From positions 43,577,502-43,641,501 of the forward strand of contig CAXKWD010000008.1 in NCBI GenBank assembly GCA_964059195.1: a stretch of DNA of 64,000 nt. The letters are read 5' to 3'. The notes below the pieces were generated by a model. It did not search any database and had not been told where the DNA came from. It saw only the letters and a program-made list of their open reading frames with translations. How positions within the stretch are numbered: the first letter of the stretch is position 1; each line of letters opens with the position of its first letter. Positions 11,280 through 22,290 of the stretch are shown here, piece by piece. The translations under genes were made by a program, and so were the position numbers. This DNA comes from Ectobius pallidus (lineage: Eukaryota; Arthropoda; Insecta; Blattodea; Ectobiidae).

Positions 11280-11348
11280 GTCATAACCTGGATTGAACAC
11301 GGATCTTCGGCTTAACGCGCCGATGCTCTACCATTGAGCTACCATGAC
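11280..11348 (-). tRNA. tRNA-like gene or pseudogene, copy 2
   Basis: Second copy in the tandem unit, with the same acceptor, D arm and anticodon arm as the first. It differs in the T arm: one base is lost in the loop and the stem is changed, which weakens the fold. As in copy 1, the anticodon loop is GCGTTAA with C at position 33. Confidence 0.5.
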
Positions 11349-11547
11349 AACATGCCAGTACGACATCAAATTCCTCAACTGATTCAGAAGACAAGGCAGC
11401 CCACGGGAGGTTTCTCCGTTGAGAACACACATCCAATGGCGTCCTACATTTGTAGGTACTTTGAAGCCAAGTTATATTTATATACTATTAATTAAGTGGA
11501 GGGAAAGGAAATAGACATTAAATCCATGTCTGGGATATTAATACAAG

Positions 11548-13150
11548 TCTTCTTGTCATTTTGAAATTACTTTTTACATGAAAATTGTCGACTATTTTAT
11601 GTTTTCACTATTATTATCAGGATGATCTCATAAATTGATCCGTGGTCATATTCTTATATTAGTCATGTTTTTCATTTCTCTTATTTGATTATTTGATAAT
11701 CATATAACAATAATTTATCAAATTGTAATAACGGGATTTTTATCATAATTTAAAGAAACATGTGCGTTTATACCAGTTAATATTGGTTTAATTCAAAGTC
11801 GTAGCATCCGTTAATCTTCTTGAAGTTGTAAGCACAGCAGATTTCTAATTATAAGCCATTAATTTTTCAATAGTCCCCCACAAAGGATAGTACACTCTGT
11901 TTGAGGTTTTTCTTCAGAAGAAATCCGTACACGATTGGTATAGAACCACTGTACATCTGCAGCGATGGTAATAGCTCTAACGTCAATTTACATTCTTTTT
12001 TCCATCATCCATCTTTCTATGTTCTGTCAAACTTGTATTAATTTAGATGTACACTACATTATATTATTATAAATAACAAGTATTATAATTCATTATGGAG
12101 TAGTGTTCTAAAAAAATACTACTATGGAGTTTAAATTTTGTTCTTTATCTGTATAAATCACTACTCTAGCTGTAAAAATTATAATTCATTGAAAATGCGT
12201 TTATGAATTCATTTCTAAACCTCATATTTCTGAACGTTTAATCACACTTTAAACATTCGCGTTAAATATCAAAATTTATACATAAACTAACTATAAATAT
12301 AGAATTTTCTTATAGAACAGCGAAAAATCATACACATACACACACAAACACCTCATTTTTAGGAGATTAGACCTACATACGATTAGGTACATTTCGCACT
12401 CATTAATGATACCTTCTTTTAAACGAGGAATTGGTGGAAATTGAGAAATGTGTACCAGATCTTCCTGGTATAGGCTTTTGGTATATTTTCCTTGCTGGAT
12501 TAATATTTAGCTGCCCATCTTTTCACTTGTGTAGGTTTTTACATTGTGTTTAACAATTAATTAATTCCTTGAATGGGATAGAGATTTATAGGAGGACTTT
12601 AGGAACTTAGCTACATACTTAAGATTAGAATGGTGTAGCCATACTTAAATTACATGGTTAGTTTTGATATATTCTTTATTGTTGTTGTATGCTCACACTC
12701 TCCTATAAGGTTGAAAAGAGTGCTAGTTCAAATATAATTAAGATTTTATATATATATATATTATAGGTTTCAATTTAAATTGGTTGTATTTGGATATATT
12801 GTTATATTTTTGGATTTATCTCATGAATAAATCCCCATGTTTTGAAAATCCTGTTTTCCATGATTCTGGATAACTCTGGTATTCTTCCAGCCTCCCTATT
12901 TCCCTCGTGCTTGGGTTTTACATCTACGGACCCTCGGTAATGCCCATTAGTACCCATCTGGCGTTTTCTGTGTACAAGTTTCATGCAGTATAATAATTTC
13001 ATGCAGGGCTGTAAACAAAAGAAATATATAATTAGTGACGCATTATTATATGGAGTTTAGAGTATACATATACTTATTATCAACATATTAGCTGATTTGA
13101 CTTCTGTAAAATTAAACTTAGGAAATATTAACAAACAAAATATAACCTAA
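11548..13150. other. AT-rich spacer between the inverted arms, no gene seen
   Basis: No protein or RNA gene can be supported. A short piece at about 11765-11815 (CGTTTATACCAGTTAATATT ... ATTCAAAGTC ... GCATCCGTTA) resembles part of the arm sequence at 8106-8175, in the same orientation, so it is probably a third, fragmentary copy of that repeat. A (TA)n run lies at about 12750-12763. A 66-codon - strand frame at 12802-13002 has no family resemblance I can name. Confidence 0.5.
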
Positions 13151-13151
13151 A

Positions 13152-14045
13152 AACTTTAAAAGCGTTGCAAAACTTAAGTACAAACTCAGTGATCACTGCT
13201 CCAATAATCATGCGGAGCAGATAGCAATTTTAGAGGCTCTCAGAGAAATAGTAGACAACAGGGTATTAACGGTCGGGGAGAAACTAGGGGTAGTGTGCAT
13301 TGACAGTCAGATTACAGTGGATCTTCTCAAAAACAGCCAAATCAGAAGCAAAATAATAGAAGAAATGAAGGCTAACATCAAGTATCTAGAGAACCACGGA
13401 TGGACTATACACATAAAATGGGTTAAGGCACACGTGGGGTTATATGGAAACGAAATAGCGGATCAACTGGCTAAGGAAGCTGCGATGGAAGAAGGCAGGG
13501 AGATCAGCTACAGCAATATACCCAGAACCCATATAATCAAGGAAGCAGAGGAGAGAGGACTTAGCATGTGGCAAAACCAGTGGGAGAGGACAACAAATGG
13601 AAATATCAGCAAAATGTTTTTTTCTTTAGTGCAGGAACGATTAAAGCTAAGGATCCCACTCAATGGACAAACTACTGCCACCCTAACTGGGCATGGGAAG
13701 ACCAGGGACTACTACAACAGGTTTAAAATAATGGAAATCCAATGTATGTGAACAACAAAATGAAACTGTGAATCATTTAATATATGAGTGTCCACTCCTG
13801 AATAATGAACGAATAACACTATAACAAATCATAAGACTAAGCGGTGGACAGTGGCCAGCAACGCCAAATGATTTAGTTAGGAACTACTTAAAGGAGTTTT
13901 ATCAAAAAAATAGATTTTAAAAATTTAAAAAAAGTATTCCTTGTACATAGAAAATAGAAACTTTTGTTAACTTGTTATAAATAAGACTAAGAATTGCATG
14001 TAGTGTTACGTGAGTAACGGAGCATGCAGTATTAATAATATAAAA
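13152..14045 (+). mobile_element. 5'-truncated R1-like non-LTR retrotransposon, RNase H and 3' end
   Basis: The copy begins abruptly within the RNase H domain and ends in AT-rich 3' UTR with AATAATATAAAAAA at ~14030-14045, the usual form of an incompletely reverse-transcribed LINE. It lies just inside the right inverted arm. No target-site duplication was found by eye. Clade assignment to R1-like rests on the RNase H and C-terminal motifs and is tentative. Confidence 0.75.
13167..13919 (+). pseudogene. LINE ORF2 RNase H domain and C-terminal zinc knuckle
   Basis: Degrades the RNA strand during target-primed reverse transcription. Seen motifs are CSNNHAEQIAILEAL (catalytic Glu), VVCIDSQITVDLL (Asp), and KWVKAHVGLYGNEIADQLAKEA (His and final Asp). 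The first catalytic Asp would lie upstream of the truncation. A one-base shift near 13748 separates this from the Cys-rich tail (CEQQNETVNHLIYECP), which then meets a TAA near 13824. The frame continues open beyond it to TTTTAA at 13919. Two lesions therefore make it a pseudogene. Confidence 0.82.
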
Positions 14046-14189
14046 AAGTCTTATTTCAATTTTTCATACATGATGGAAATGCAAAACCTGAACCCGACAT
14101 TACATTGGTAAGATAACTATGATATTTCATATCTACCAGAATATTATAATCCTAGCGTTAGGGAAAAAGCATACGAAATATATAATTCT

Positions 14190-14915
14190 TATGAAATTTA
14201 TGAACGGCCTCTTTTCCTTATTGAAGGTGTATGGGGATAGGGTATTTAATCCAGATATGATAGCGCATGCAATCTGCTGAGTAATCAAGGTCTTGTGTGA
14301 TCATCTTGTGACGTGAAACTTAATCTCTACACACTTCAAGATACAAAAAATAATTCAGAAATGATAGCGAAAAGCAGATAAAAAAATTTGAGTATAGTTA
14401 ATTGCTTAGATTTTATAAGTCTTTTTTTATTTTATGAGCTGATAAGTAAATAATCATCTCGATGGTAGATTCCTACGACATGTGATGAAGATATGGATGC
14501 GGAATATGCTTTAAGGTTAAAACTGAACTTTCGCAAACACTACAAATTGAAAAAATTCAGTTGTAGATATAGCGAAAAAGATTTCTTTATAATACATATG
14601 TTATTCATACTCTACCGATGTTAAGAAATTGAATTTAAAATAATATTAACAATAACTATTATTACAACTGGTATAAACGCTTAGTTGCTCTGTAAATTAC
14701 GGTAAAGTTCGTGTATAAAATGTTACTTGTGTCAAGTGCGTATAAAACATAGGTCTAAGACTGGAATGCTGTACAGGCCTTGTTCGAATGCAGTGTGAGG
14801 AATGGTGTAGTATCCTGTTATAAAACTTTGGAAAAAACAATAAGCATATTATTTTATCCATCAAGCTTGTGATAATATATCATAGGACAAAAAACCTAAG
14901 GAGGTAAATGGTATA
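14190..14915 (-). repeat. Right arm of the ~700 bp inverted repeat, uninterrupted
   Basis: Reverse complement of the left-arm segments described above. It holds three informative empty sites: CAACTAAGCG (single TAA, Harbinger site, ~14680), CCGCATCCATATC (single GCATC, solo-LTR site, ~14495), and GATCACACAAGACC (~14305, site of the unclassified insertion). Between it and the LINE end, 14046-14190 is AT-rich without a recognised feature. Confidence 0.82.
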
Positions 14916-15059
14916 ACAAGAATAAATTGACGGAAAATAGTGGGGAAAAGTTAAAACAACATCGGAAAGCTAAGATAATAATTTATACATGATGGTGTAA
15001 ATTAGATAAAAATATGTGACTTTGGTACACTAAGGAGTAGGTACCAGAAGACAAAGAAT

Positions 15060-15900
15060 AATGATTTAGTGCGAGAAATGGGTAAAGAACAATACTTTGA
15101 AGCAAAAAGGAATTACGAAGATAGAAATTTAACTCATTGGAAGAATATTGTAACATGGCCACATCAAGCAATCCATGGAATGAAATACACAAACTGACAT
15201 CTGGGAAAATAAGGAAAATCATAATATTGATGACCTTCGTTAAAAGCGCTGTAACGAGTACAGAAGATACCATGATGCACCTTTTGAACTACTTCACTAT
15301 GGAAGACATTAAGAAAGAAGATAGTTAGTATCATAGAAGGTTAAGAGAAGAAACAAAGATACTGATAAACACCGAAGATAAGTTATTTACACAATCAGAA
15401 ATTAAGAATGTAATAGTTCATAATGATAACATAAAAGCTCCTGGAGAAGACTGTATAACGAGCAAGATACTACTATGTACTTTTGAAATCTTACCAAAAT
15501 CTTTAACAACGATGTACACCGGATGCTTAACGAATAGAAAATTCCTCCAAACTATAGAAAAAAGGAAAAATAATCCTAATATCAAAACCGGGAAAAGAAA
15601 ACAGCAGTGAAGTCTCAAAATTTCAACCAATAAGCTTGCTAAATTTTGCAGTGAAAGTCACGAATAACTACTAGGTAACGGGATATCACAACACGTATTA
15701 TCAAATGGACTTATGAATAGCAATCAATATGGGGATGGAACTCCAGTTTTGAATAGATGCGTTGACAAGACAGTTCAGCCAGCAAAGAGCAATAGAACAA
15801 GGAGAAATGACAAACCATCCAGTTGATCTAATGATGACATTACAAACCTGATCTCATCCCGTGGATTTAACAGTAATTATCAAAGTAGATGAACACGAAG
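15060..15900 (+). pseudogene. R1-like LINE ORF2 fragment (endonuclease-RT linker and start of RT)
   Basis: Several degraded frames on the + strand read as the region before and into an RT domain. NMATSSNPWNEIHKLTSGKIRK is the linker typical of R1-type ORF2. KLFTQSEIKNVI and KAPGEDCITSKIL are the RT entry motif. A remnant of the PISLLNF box follows near 15630, then MNSNQYG near 15712. Stops and shifts are frequent and no 3' part follows. This is a separate copy from the RNase H fragment at 13152, since the two parts are in the wrong order on the same strand. Confidence 0.7.
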
Positions 15901-16370
15901 AGTATACAATGAAAATATATAATAGTCGTCCATTATTTATTTTATCCAGGCGTCTTTAATAAAAGCCAGGACTTAATCGCATGGCTTTTATTAATTGCCT
16001 TTCTACAAATATTTCATTTTACAATGATGTATTAAGGACTAATTTTTCTATGCTTTAACAGTAATCTACGTTTTCTACATGTCCTTTTATTAAGAAGAAA
16101 AAACCTACTCTACTCTACTCCTTCTACTGGAGACCTGTAGTCGGAACTTAAAAAAGTGAAACTACATTATAAATGAAATAAAAGATAAAACTACTGCTTC
16201 TACTTCTAGAGCTATTTTACTAACACTACAGCTGAAGCTCACCGGTATTAATTTAAATCTACATTTCAATGTTTGTTCATTGGTGTGCTCCAGCTTTTAC
16301 TCTAGTTAGATGAAAATTTCTGCTCCTACTATAATATTGAAATTTCACATTAAACACTTGAACATTGTAA
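15901..16370. other. AT-rich stretch, possible LINE 3' UTR
   Basis: No gene seen. The right half, from ~16150, directly follows (in - strand direction) the C-terminal coding region of the R1-like LINE and may be its 3' UTR, but no poly(A) or duplication fixes the end. CTACTCTACTCTACTCC near 16108 is a short simple repeat. Confidence 0.35.
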
Positions 16371-16428
16371 TATTGTCTATCGTCTTCCTGATTCCTCTCC
16401 CGAAGTCTTCTCGCCGCCTCCACTCTTC

Positions 16429-17170
16429 TCATCTTCCCGTGGATTCCCAGAGTTCCCTCCTCCTGTTTACGACTTCGGGTTCCGGTTGCTCTTCCACATG
16501 TGGTTGAGCTTCCGGCTCCCTAATCTCCACAGGGTTCTGAGCCCTCTGTAGGCGACTGGATCTCCTGGAGGGAATAAGAGTTTGATTGTTTTCGTCTTCG
16601 TCTTGTCTATGTCTGCGTAGTCTGTCCACTCTGTCAACCCTGAACGTCTCTGCTGCCTCCTTAGAGACAATGTCCGTCAGAGTCGCAACAACTCTGCAAT
16701 CTGGAAACAGTTGTTCTAAGTTATCTCACTTCTTCAGAGGCACCGGTACATTTGAACAAGACGTACTCTCCGGACTCTGTGACTCCCTCGCAAGTTCCAC
16801 ATTCATCTTTCTGTCTTCTCTTAATTTTGTGCAAGTACACTCCATACGGATCATGGCCCGTAATGAAGTGTATCATACCTTTGATCGGTGTCCCATGTCG
16901 CAGTCGCAGTCCCTCCAGGGTGTTCGGGAAGTACTCTCTGGTCCTAGCTCCTGCATCTGCCGCGGTCCATTCCTCCTGCCACTCGTGTATGAGGTGTATC
17001 CTAATTCTGGTTTTATCCAGAGTTCGGAGACCCACAATACTCTCAATTTTATCCATTCTTTCCTTCTTCCTCCAGTACATGTATGGCTCCCTTCCACCTA
17101 ATAAGGAGGTCGAGAGGCCATGTACCAGTGGCCACAAGCGGAGCGAGAGTTGGAGTTGTTCTAAATGCAC
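16429..17170 (-). pseudogene. R1-like ORF2 C-terminal region
   Basis: Two overlapping frames. The first (17170-16721) carries RIHLIHEWQEEW and FITGHDPYGVYLHKIK, which match the conserved region before the terminal zinc knuckle, then CGTCEGVTESGEYVLFKC, the expected Cys/His cluster with the His replaced by Tyr. After a shift near 16700 the tail (16670-16429) is acidic and basic (DRLRRHRQDEDENN, PEAQPHVEEQPEPE), as seen after the knuckle in R1-type ORF2. Confidence 0.72.
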
Positions 17171-18240
17171 CGGTGAACCTTATCAGAATTTTCCTTTGGG
17201 ATCTCCTGAGCATTCTTTTAACATACACTTCATTGGCTTTATGAGCCCAAACTACAGCCCCATACCTAACAATGGCGGCTAAGATAGCACTATGGTACGT
17301 CTTAACTGTTTGTAGATTAACTTTGAACTTCCTCATTCCAGTATTGGCGAGTTTCATCATTATCTTCTCACCCTTAAGACGCACCATCTCCATATGGGGT
17401 TTGAATCTACAGTTTTCATCCATGTATATTCCAAGGTACTTTGCCGACTTCGATCTTGAGATTACGTTGTCATTCAATCTTATGGTAGGGCGCCTCTTCA
17501 ATTTGCCTTTCAAAACAACGTATGTGGTTTTATTTGCCGCAATACGCAGTTTTGCCTCACTGCACCACTCATCCACAGCCCTCAGTGCAGAGTTTGCCTG
17601 TTCTTCAAGTTCCCTCCTACTATTGACTTGAACTAGGATGAGAAGATAGTCTTCGTAAGCTACACAGACGTCCCCCTCTCCCGCAACAGGTCCAAAAGAG
17701 GTTCTATGCCAATGTCCCAGAACGTCGGTCCTAAGACCGAGCCCTGAGGACAGCCTTTTGTAATCCTTTTTTGTAGTTTGGCGTTTGTTCCTTCTATATA
17801 CACTCTTCGATTTTCCCAGTAATCCCCGAGAGAGCTCTAAAGTGGGGCGGGGCATTCGAGGTTTCGCAATTGCTTGAAGAGATAGGGCCACCACAAGTTG
17901 TCAAAGGCACCAGCAATGTCTATAAAGATGGCCATTACGTATTTACGTTTTGAGGTCCGAATTCTCTCCATTACATCATTGATGGCATCATCAGTAGATC
18001 GTCCATTCCTGAAGCCATACTGGCATTCATTAACCCCCTTCATGAATTCTGCTATTCAGAAGCCGCTCTTGGATTTTCCCCAAGTTGTTAAGAAGGCAGA
18101 TTGGTCTGTACGATTTTACTTTTTTCTCATCCTTATGGAGAAGATTATGACTTTGGCCGCATTCCAACAACTGGGTACTCGTCCTTGAACTAGGCATTCA
18201 TTATAGAGATCCCTTAGCTATGGGACGACAATTGGTTGAA
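17049..18240 (-). pseudogene. R1-like ORF2 reverse transcriptase, second part
   Basis: From 18240 downward, LRDLYNECLVQGRVP and GFRNGRSTDDAIN lead to FIDIAGAFDNLWW (motif A, catalytic Asp). GCPQGSVLGPTFWDIGIEP (motif B) lies in a different frame from what follows. A shift near 17675 precedes CVAYEDYLLIL, which occupies the position of the FADD box but has lost the Asp pair. NKTTYVVLKG and SAKYLGIYMDENCRFKPH are thumb motifs. The broken motif C and several shifts make it inactive. Confidence 0.82.
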
Positions 18241-19872
18241 TAAATAAAACAAAGCCACTGCTACCTAGCCGTTGCTTATGAGAAGGTTGAGAATATAGCA
18301 ACGGCTGGCTGTTTGAAATAAATAAAAACTTCCCCTCCGTGCGAAGCCGCGGCTCAGGCTACTGGTAGCAAGTGCTTGAACACCTGCATCCCATACCGCT
18401 CGGCACATGGCAGCTGTGTAAACAAACATGCCACTTGACTGTCTGTGACCGATTTAAAATTTAAAGTTCAGTATATAATGTATAAAAGTATTGAATTTAA
18501 AGAAAGAAAAGCTACTTTGGGAGAAAGGAAAGAGACAAGAGAGTGTGAACATGTCCTCGTAGTTGTTACATCTCTAGGCCTAGTATTAAAAGGTCCTGGG
18601 TTCAAGCCCCAGTGTCAGAGGAATTTTTATCCTACAGTATTCTCTAGTATTCATGTTTTATTAGAAAACCTTGATTTTAGGGCACTAAAAATTATGTTTA
18701 GGCTTGTAAATTAATGAATTAAGCATTTAACTAAAACAGTAGACAGATATAATTTTACTTAATTTTAATAAACAAAAGTTAACATTTTATACTAATAAGC
18801 CCATTTCGATATTTTGCTTACTTGTACCGTCATAGAAACGTATTATAGTTTAACATTTTAAATAATACTTAACAGAGTAGGCAATTGTCCTAAAATCACA
18901 AGTATACTTAGTACCTATTAGGTAAATAATTAGGATATTTTATAATCTTAGCAGTTTTAATAGTTTGCTCTTGTGCAGACTGTACCACTGAAGAGTCTAA
19001 AAGCTGGTGCTCTACCCCGTTTCTTTCATTCCCTCCAAGTATTTATGTTTGTTTGAAGAGGGGGCATAGTCAAATTGATAGCAAGACAAACAAACCCGGA
19101 TAAGCTTTTAAGGGTGTGAGATTTGTTCAGATCAGCTTATTTTGTCCCACATTAAATAGCTTTGTAAGAGGATGGAGTTTCCATTTTTATTTCAATATGT
19201 TTTGCTATTAGTAAAGAAGGTAGGTCTACATATATATGTAGTTCTTTTATTAATATTTAATTATTTTCCATAATTAATTCATAAAATACGTTCGTTTTGA
19301 ATCTACTTGCTACATAATAGATTTGAAGTTATTTAGTTTACAGCATTACAATTTGAAATAGTGTTAAAAGAATTATTCACGTTTGAAATATTTTAGTTCA
19401 TATTGATAACAGTAAAATATGAGAATGTGTTAGACTTATAATGATGTATTATTTCATGATTATTATTATTATAATAATAAAGAAAAGTAACAAAGTTAAG
19501 TTACACATGTTTTACAATTTTATTGTACAACCGGTTCTTTACATCTGTGCACATCATAATCCATACGTTCCTTATAAATTACTCAAGTTGGTTAAAAAAT
19601 CACCCCCATGAACCCCGCCAATACGATTAAAAACTTCACTTGAGCAAGCTGAGTCCGCAAATGAGGTGCCTCAGAAAAAAGCAAGCCGCTGCTACCAACA
19701 GAGAGCCGCGGCTTAGTTTTATTTATACCAAATCCTAAGCAGCGGCTGAGCTGTCAAGGTCGTTGAGCAACGGCTAGGCAGGTGGTTGAGGAAGCCGCAT
19801 TTTATTTATACCAAACCAAGCAGCTGCTATGAATTAGTGAGTTTTGAGCCGCGGCTTGGTCTTATTTATACC
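18236..19872. mobile_element. DNA element with AGCCGCGGCT subterminal repeats, inserted in LINE RT
   Basis: The RT reading breaks off at 18236 and resumes at ~19872. The ends are inverse of each other (GGTTGAATAAATAAAAC left; GTCTTATTTATACC right). Subterminal modules recur: at the right end three copies of AGCCGC..TTTATTTATACCA at ~75 bp spacing (19704, 19783, 19851), at the left two related ones (~18236 and ~18325), with AGCCGCGGCT and AGCCGTTGCT palindrome-like boxes. No transposase is seen, so it is non-autonomous. Target duplication could not be fixed, so the superfamily is open. Confidence 0.65.
18554..18622 (+). tRNA. tRNA-like remnant inside the DNA element
   Basis: A perfect T arm (CTGGG TTCAAGC CCCAG) with TCCTC at the 5' side and GAGGA at the 3' side gives an acceptor-like pairing over about 69 nt. 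The D and anticodon arms do not fold convincingly. It is best read as a tRNA pseudogene or the head of a tRNA-derived SINE. No tail or duplication was found to decide. Confidence 0.35.
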
Positions 19873-20345
19873 ACCAAATGTCTGCCATATACTGAAGTAT
19901 CTCTGCCTGAATACTGTCCTCACCAGGAACCTTCTTCTTTCTCATCTTCCGAATTGCCGCCTCCACCTCAGTTTCGGTTCTATATATGTTCGAATTCCTA
20001 TGTGAGCTGAATATGATGCTGGGTTTCCCCGGAATATCATCATCTAGGAGCAAACGGCCAAGCAGTAGTTGCAATGGAGGTTACCCAATCCTCAGTCATG
20101 GTTCCATCTCCTTTATTTAAGGTGGCAATCATGGAAGGTGACCTGATTTTTTCCGACATGATCTTATACGGCATCCCCCAAGGGTCAGTTTTTAATATAT
20201 CTTCGACATATCCGGTCCAGCTTTTAACTCTAAGTTCTTTAATTTTGTTATAATTCTGCGATTTCAGATTTCGGTAGTTTTCTAACTTCCGATTTCTGTT
20301 CTCGAATATCATGGATTTTTTATATATCTTCCTTGCCTTCCGCAC
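19862..20345 (-). pseudogene. R1-like ORF2, linker and RT first part
   Basis: Linker TGYVEDILKTDPWGMPYKI precedes the RT entry ETEVEAAIRKMRKKKVPGED, the equivalent of the KAPGxDG motif, followed by SIQAEILQYMADIW. The reading ends at the DNA element at 19872 and its continuation is found beyond 18236. Two frames overlap at 20040-20074, indicating an indel. Confidence 0.78.
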
Positions 20346-20631
20346 CCGCGCGCGTAAGCGTGTGTGTGCATCGGACCAAGGTCGATATTTATCCCTTTAT
20401 TGCTTGTGTTTGGGTATCGCCTTCATCATCGCTTCAATTATGTTCTTTGTAATACGTCTGGCAGCTTCATCTACATCATCGCCTGGTCGCACAGGAGGAG
20501 GAAGTTTAAATGAATTTCTTAAAACGCTCCAGCCTGCTTGCCTTAGATTGAAGAGTCTTGTTGTGCACATTTACATATTAGCGGAGACCTTAACTTTTTG
20601 AATGTCAAACATTATTAAGTTATGATCACTG

Positions 20632-21247
20632 GTGGTTAAGTTTTCAGTGACCCTCCAATTCCTTAAGAGCCGCACTGCTGAGTCACTTGCTAAAGTTATA
20701 TCTATGTTTTCATCCCCACCTGCTCTATTAGCGAAGGTAGGGGATGTCCTGGTTTATTTACTACGTTTAATCCTTTTGCCATTATCAATTCTTCTAAAAG
20801 TTCTCCTTTTTGATCTCTACGTTTGCTGTGCCACCAAGGCGATTTGGCATTACAATAAGCAACAATCATTATGGGATTCCTACTTTACACTGTACAGATG
20901 TAATCTAATTGATTTATATATTGCTCAATTCCTTCACTGTATTGAAAGTAAAGATTTTCTAAAATAAAATAAATATTCTGAAAATTAATTTCTAGTACAA
21001 TACAGTGGGTGTCCGAGAATCTGGAAATTTTCACGACTTGAATTTCGTTGTTGAATATTACTGAAGCTGCCATCGATTTAATTCCACTGCATGCAACTCT
21101 GGAAGTTGCAGGCATTCTAGGAATTTTGTCTGCGATATTGTATGGTTCTTGTAAGCAAAGCACATCTAAACGCAGCTCTTCTGAAACATTCCTCACTTCC
21201 GTGAGCACGGTCGCACTCCGCATAACATTCAGTTGTGCAATCCTCAC
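20632..21247 (-). pseudogene. R1-like ORF2 apurinic-type endonuclease domain
   Basis: Would nick the target DNA to prime reverse transcription. MRIAQLNVMRS is the domain start with the Asn of motif I. LDVLCLQEPYNI carries the catalytic Glu. A stop near 20885 is followed, in another frame, by VAYCNAKSPWW, where the usual catalytic Asp-x-Asn box has lost its Asp. Below ~20700 the sequence becomes unreadable. ORF2 starts only ~16 bases after the ORF1 end, the tight spacing common in these LINEs. Confidence 0.75.
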
Positions 21248-21262
21248 AGTGTGACTACCTAT

Positions 21263-22290
21263 TTATGGATGATGAGTATGAACTATACATCTCGGGAATA
21301 TTTCCTTGGGATCTATCGCAGTGCGACCGTGCGCCTTTACGAAGTCCCGGTATACATCCTCGAAAGATACAGTTTCACCCCTACTCTCGAAGGCGCTTAG
21401 AATTAACTGCTGAAGCCTATCTGGATCCGTGGGTAGGATTACCAACTTGAGTTGTAGCCGGTCAACCGCTTCCGGAATCGGAAAGGTCACCGAGCTACCC
21501 CTCGCGTGTTTCAATCGTGTCACGAGTCTCAGGGCCGTAGTCAAATTCCCGATTTCCTCGAGCCTCCTGCATTGCAGCATATGCTGAAGTTCTCGTGAAC
21601 CGACGTTGGATCCCCAAGGTTAGAAAAAGCCTGCCCAGTTTTGTTTGATTGTCTGGACACTTGCTTAAGTTGATCGTTTCCCTTTTCACAATGGGGACTA
21701 GTGGTTCGTTAGAATAGACCAAGTCCTCGGTTTTCTTTGTGTTTGGTGTTATATATTCTACGTTATCGTCACCAGAGACCGTCTGCGTTGTTTTGTCTGC
21801 CATTGTTTGCCCTTATGGCATTTCGTCGTTTCCGGCTTGGAGGATTGCTACGTCTTTTGGTCTTGGGCTTAGGGTCCATAGTCCGTCTTGTCAATCAGTC
21901 TTTGCAAAAACATCTCATAGGTAGGTTATAATATCCTCGTAAATCTGTTGGAGCCTTCCCAAGGTTGCAAAATATTCACGTTTCTTTGCAACGTTTATGT
22001 TCCTGTCAAGGGTGTAGAGCATAGATAATTGTGTCATTACTCTTGCCATGGGTTTATTGTCTGTGGTCCTAATTGCAGTTTCTGGTTCTGTTTCCGGTAA
22101 GCTGTAGCACCTAGGTCTCGAGGTGGGATTTCCAAACTCAGAGGTAGGTGAGACTTCGGAAAGTTTCCTTTTGCTAGTTGATTGCTCAATAGTAGAAGCA
22201 GATGAAATGGCTACTGGCTAGCCATCCTAGGAGGGGTTCTCGCCAGCTTAGAACCTCCCTGAAAAATCGCATTACGTTCTTCTTCTTTTT
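21263..22290 (-). pseudogene. R1-like LINE ORF1 (gag-like)
   Basis: About 340 codons in at least three frames. The start is taken as the ATG at 22290 (MTDKKEEERN). A shift near 22213 leads to a Ser/Thr-rich segment (STSKRKLSEVSPTSEF) down to ~21925, then MADKTTQTVSGDDNVEY from 21803 and a C-terminal part from 21580 to 21263 (ALRLVTRLKHARG, LVILPTDPDRLQQLI). No CCHC knuckle is visible, which is unusual for this clade and may reflect decay. Identity as ORF1 rests on position and length. Confidence 0.6.

Larger units (their letters stand above)
10911..11547 (+). repeat. Tandem repeat of ~294 bp, two full units and a partial third, each with a tRNA-like block
   Basis: Units start at GGAGGGAAAGGAAATAGAC: 10911-11204 (294 bp), 11205-11497 (293 bp) and 11498-11547 (first ~50 bp only, ending TTAATACAAGT). 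The two full units differ at a handful of positions. Each carries one tRNA-like sequence on the - strand and a shared tail (ACCACGGGAGGTTTCTCCG, AATGGCGTCCTACATTTG). Confidence 0.92.

Noticed and set aside
12802..13002. 66-codon - strand frame with charged composition
   Set aside because: No splice signals, promoter or resemblance to a family; length is within chance for this AT content.
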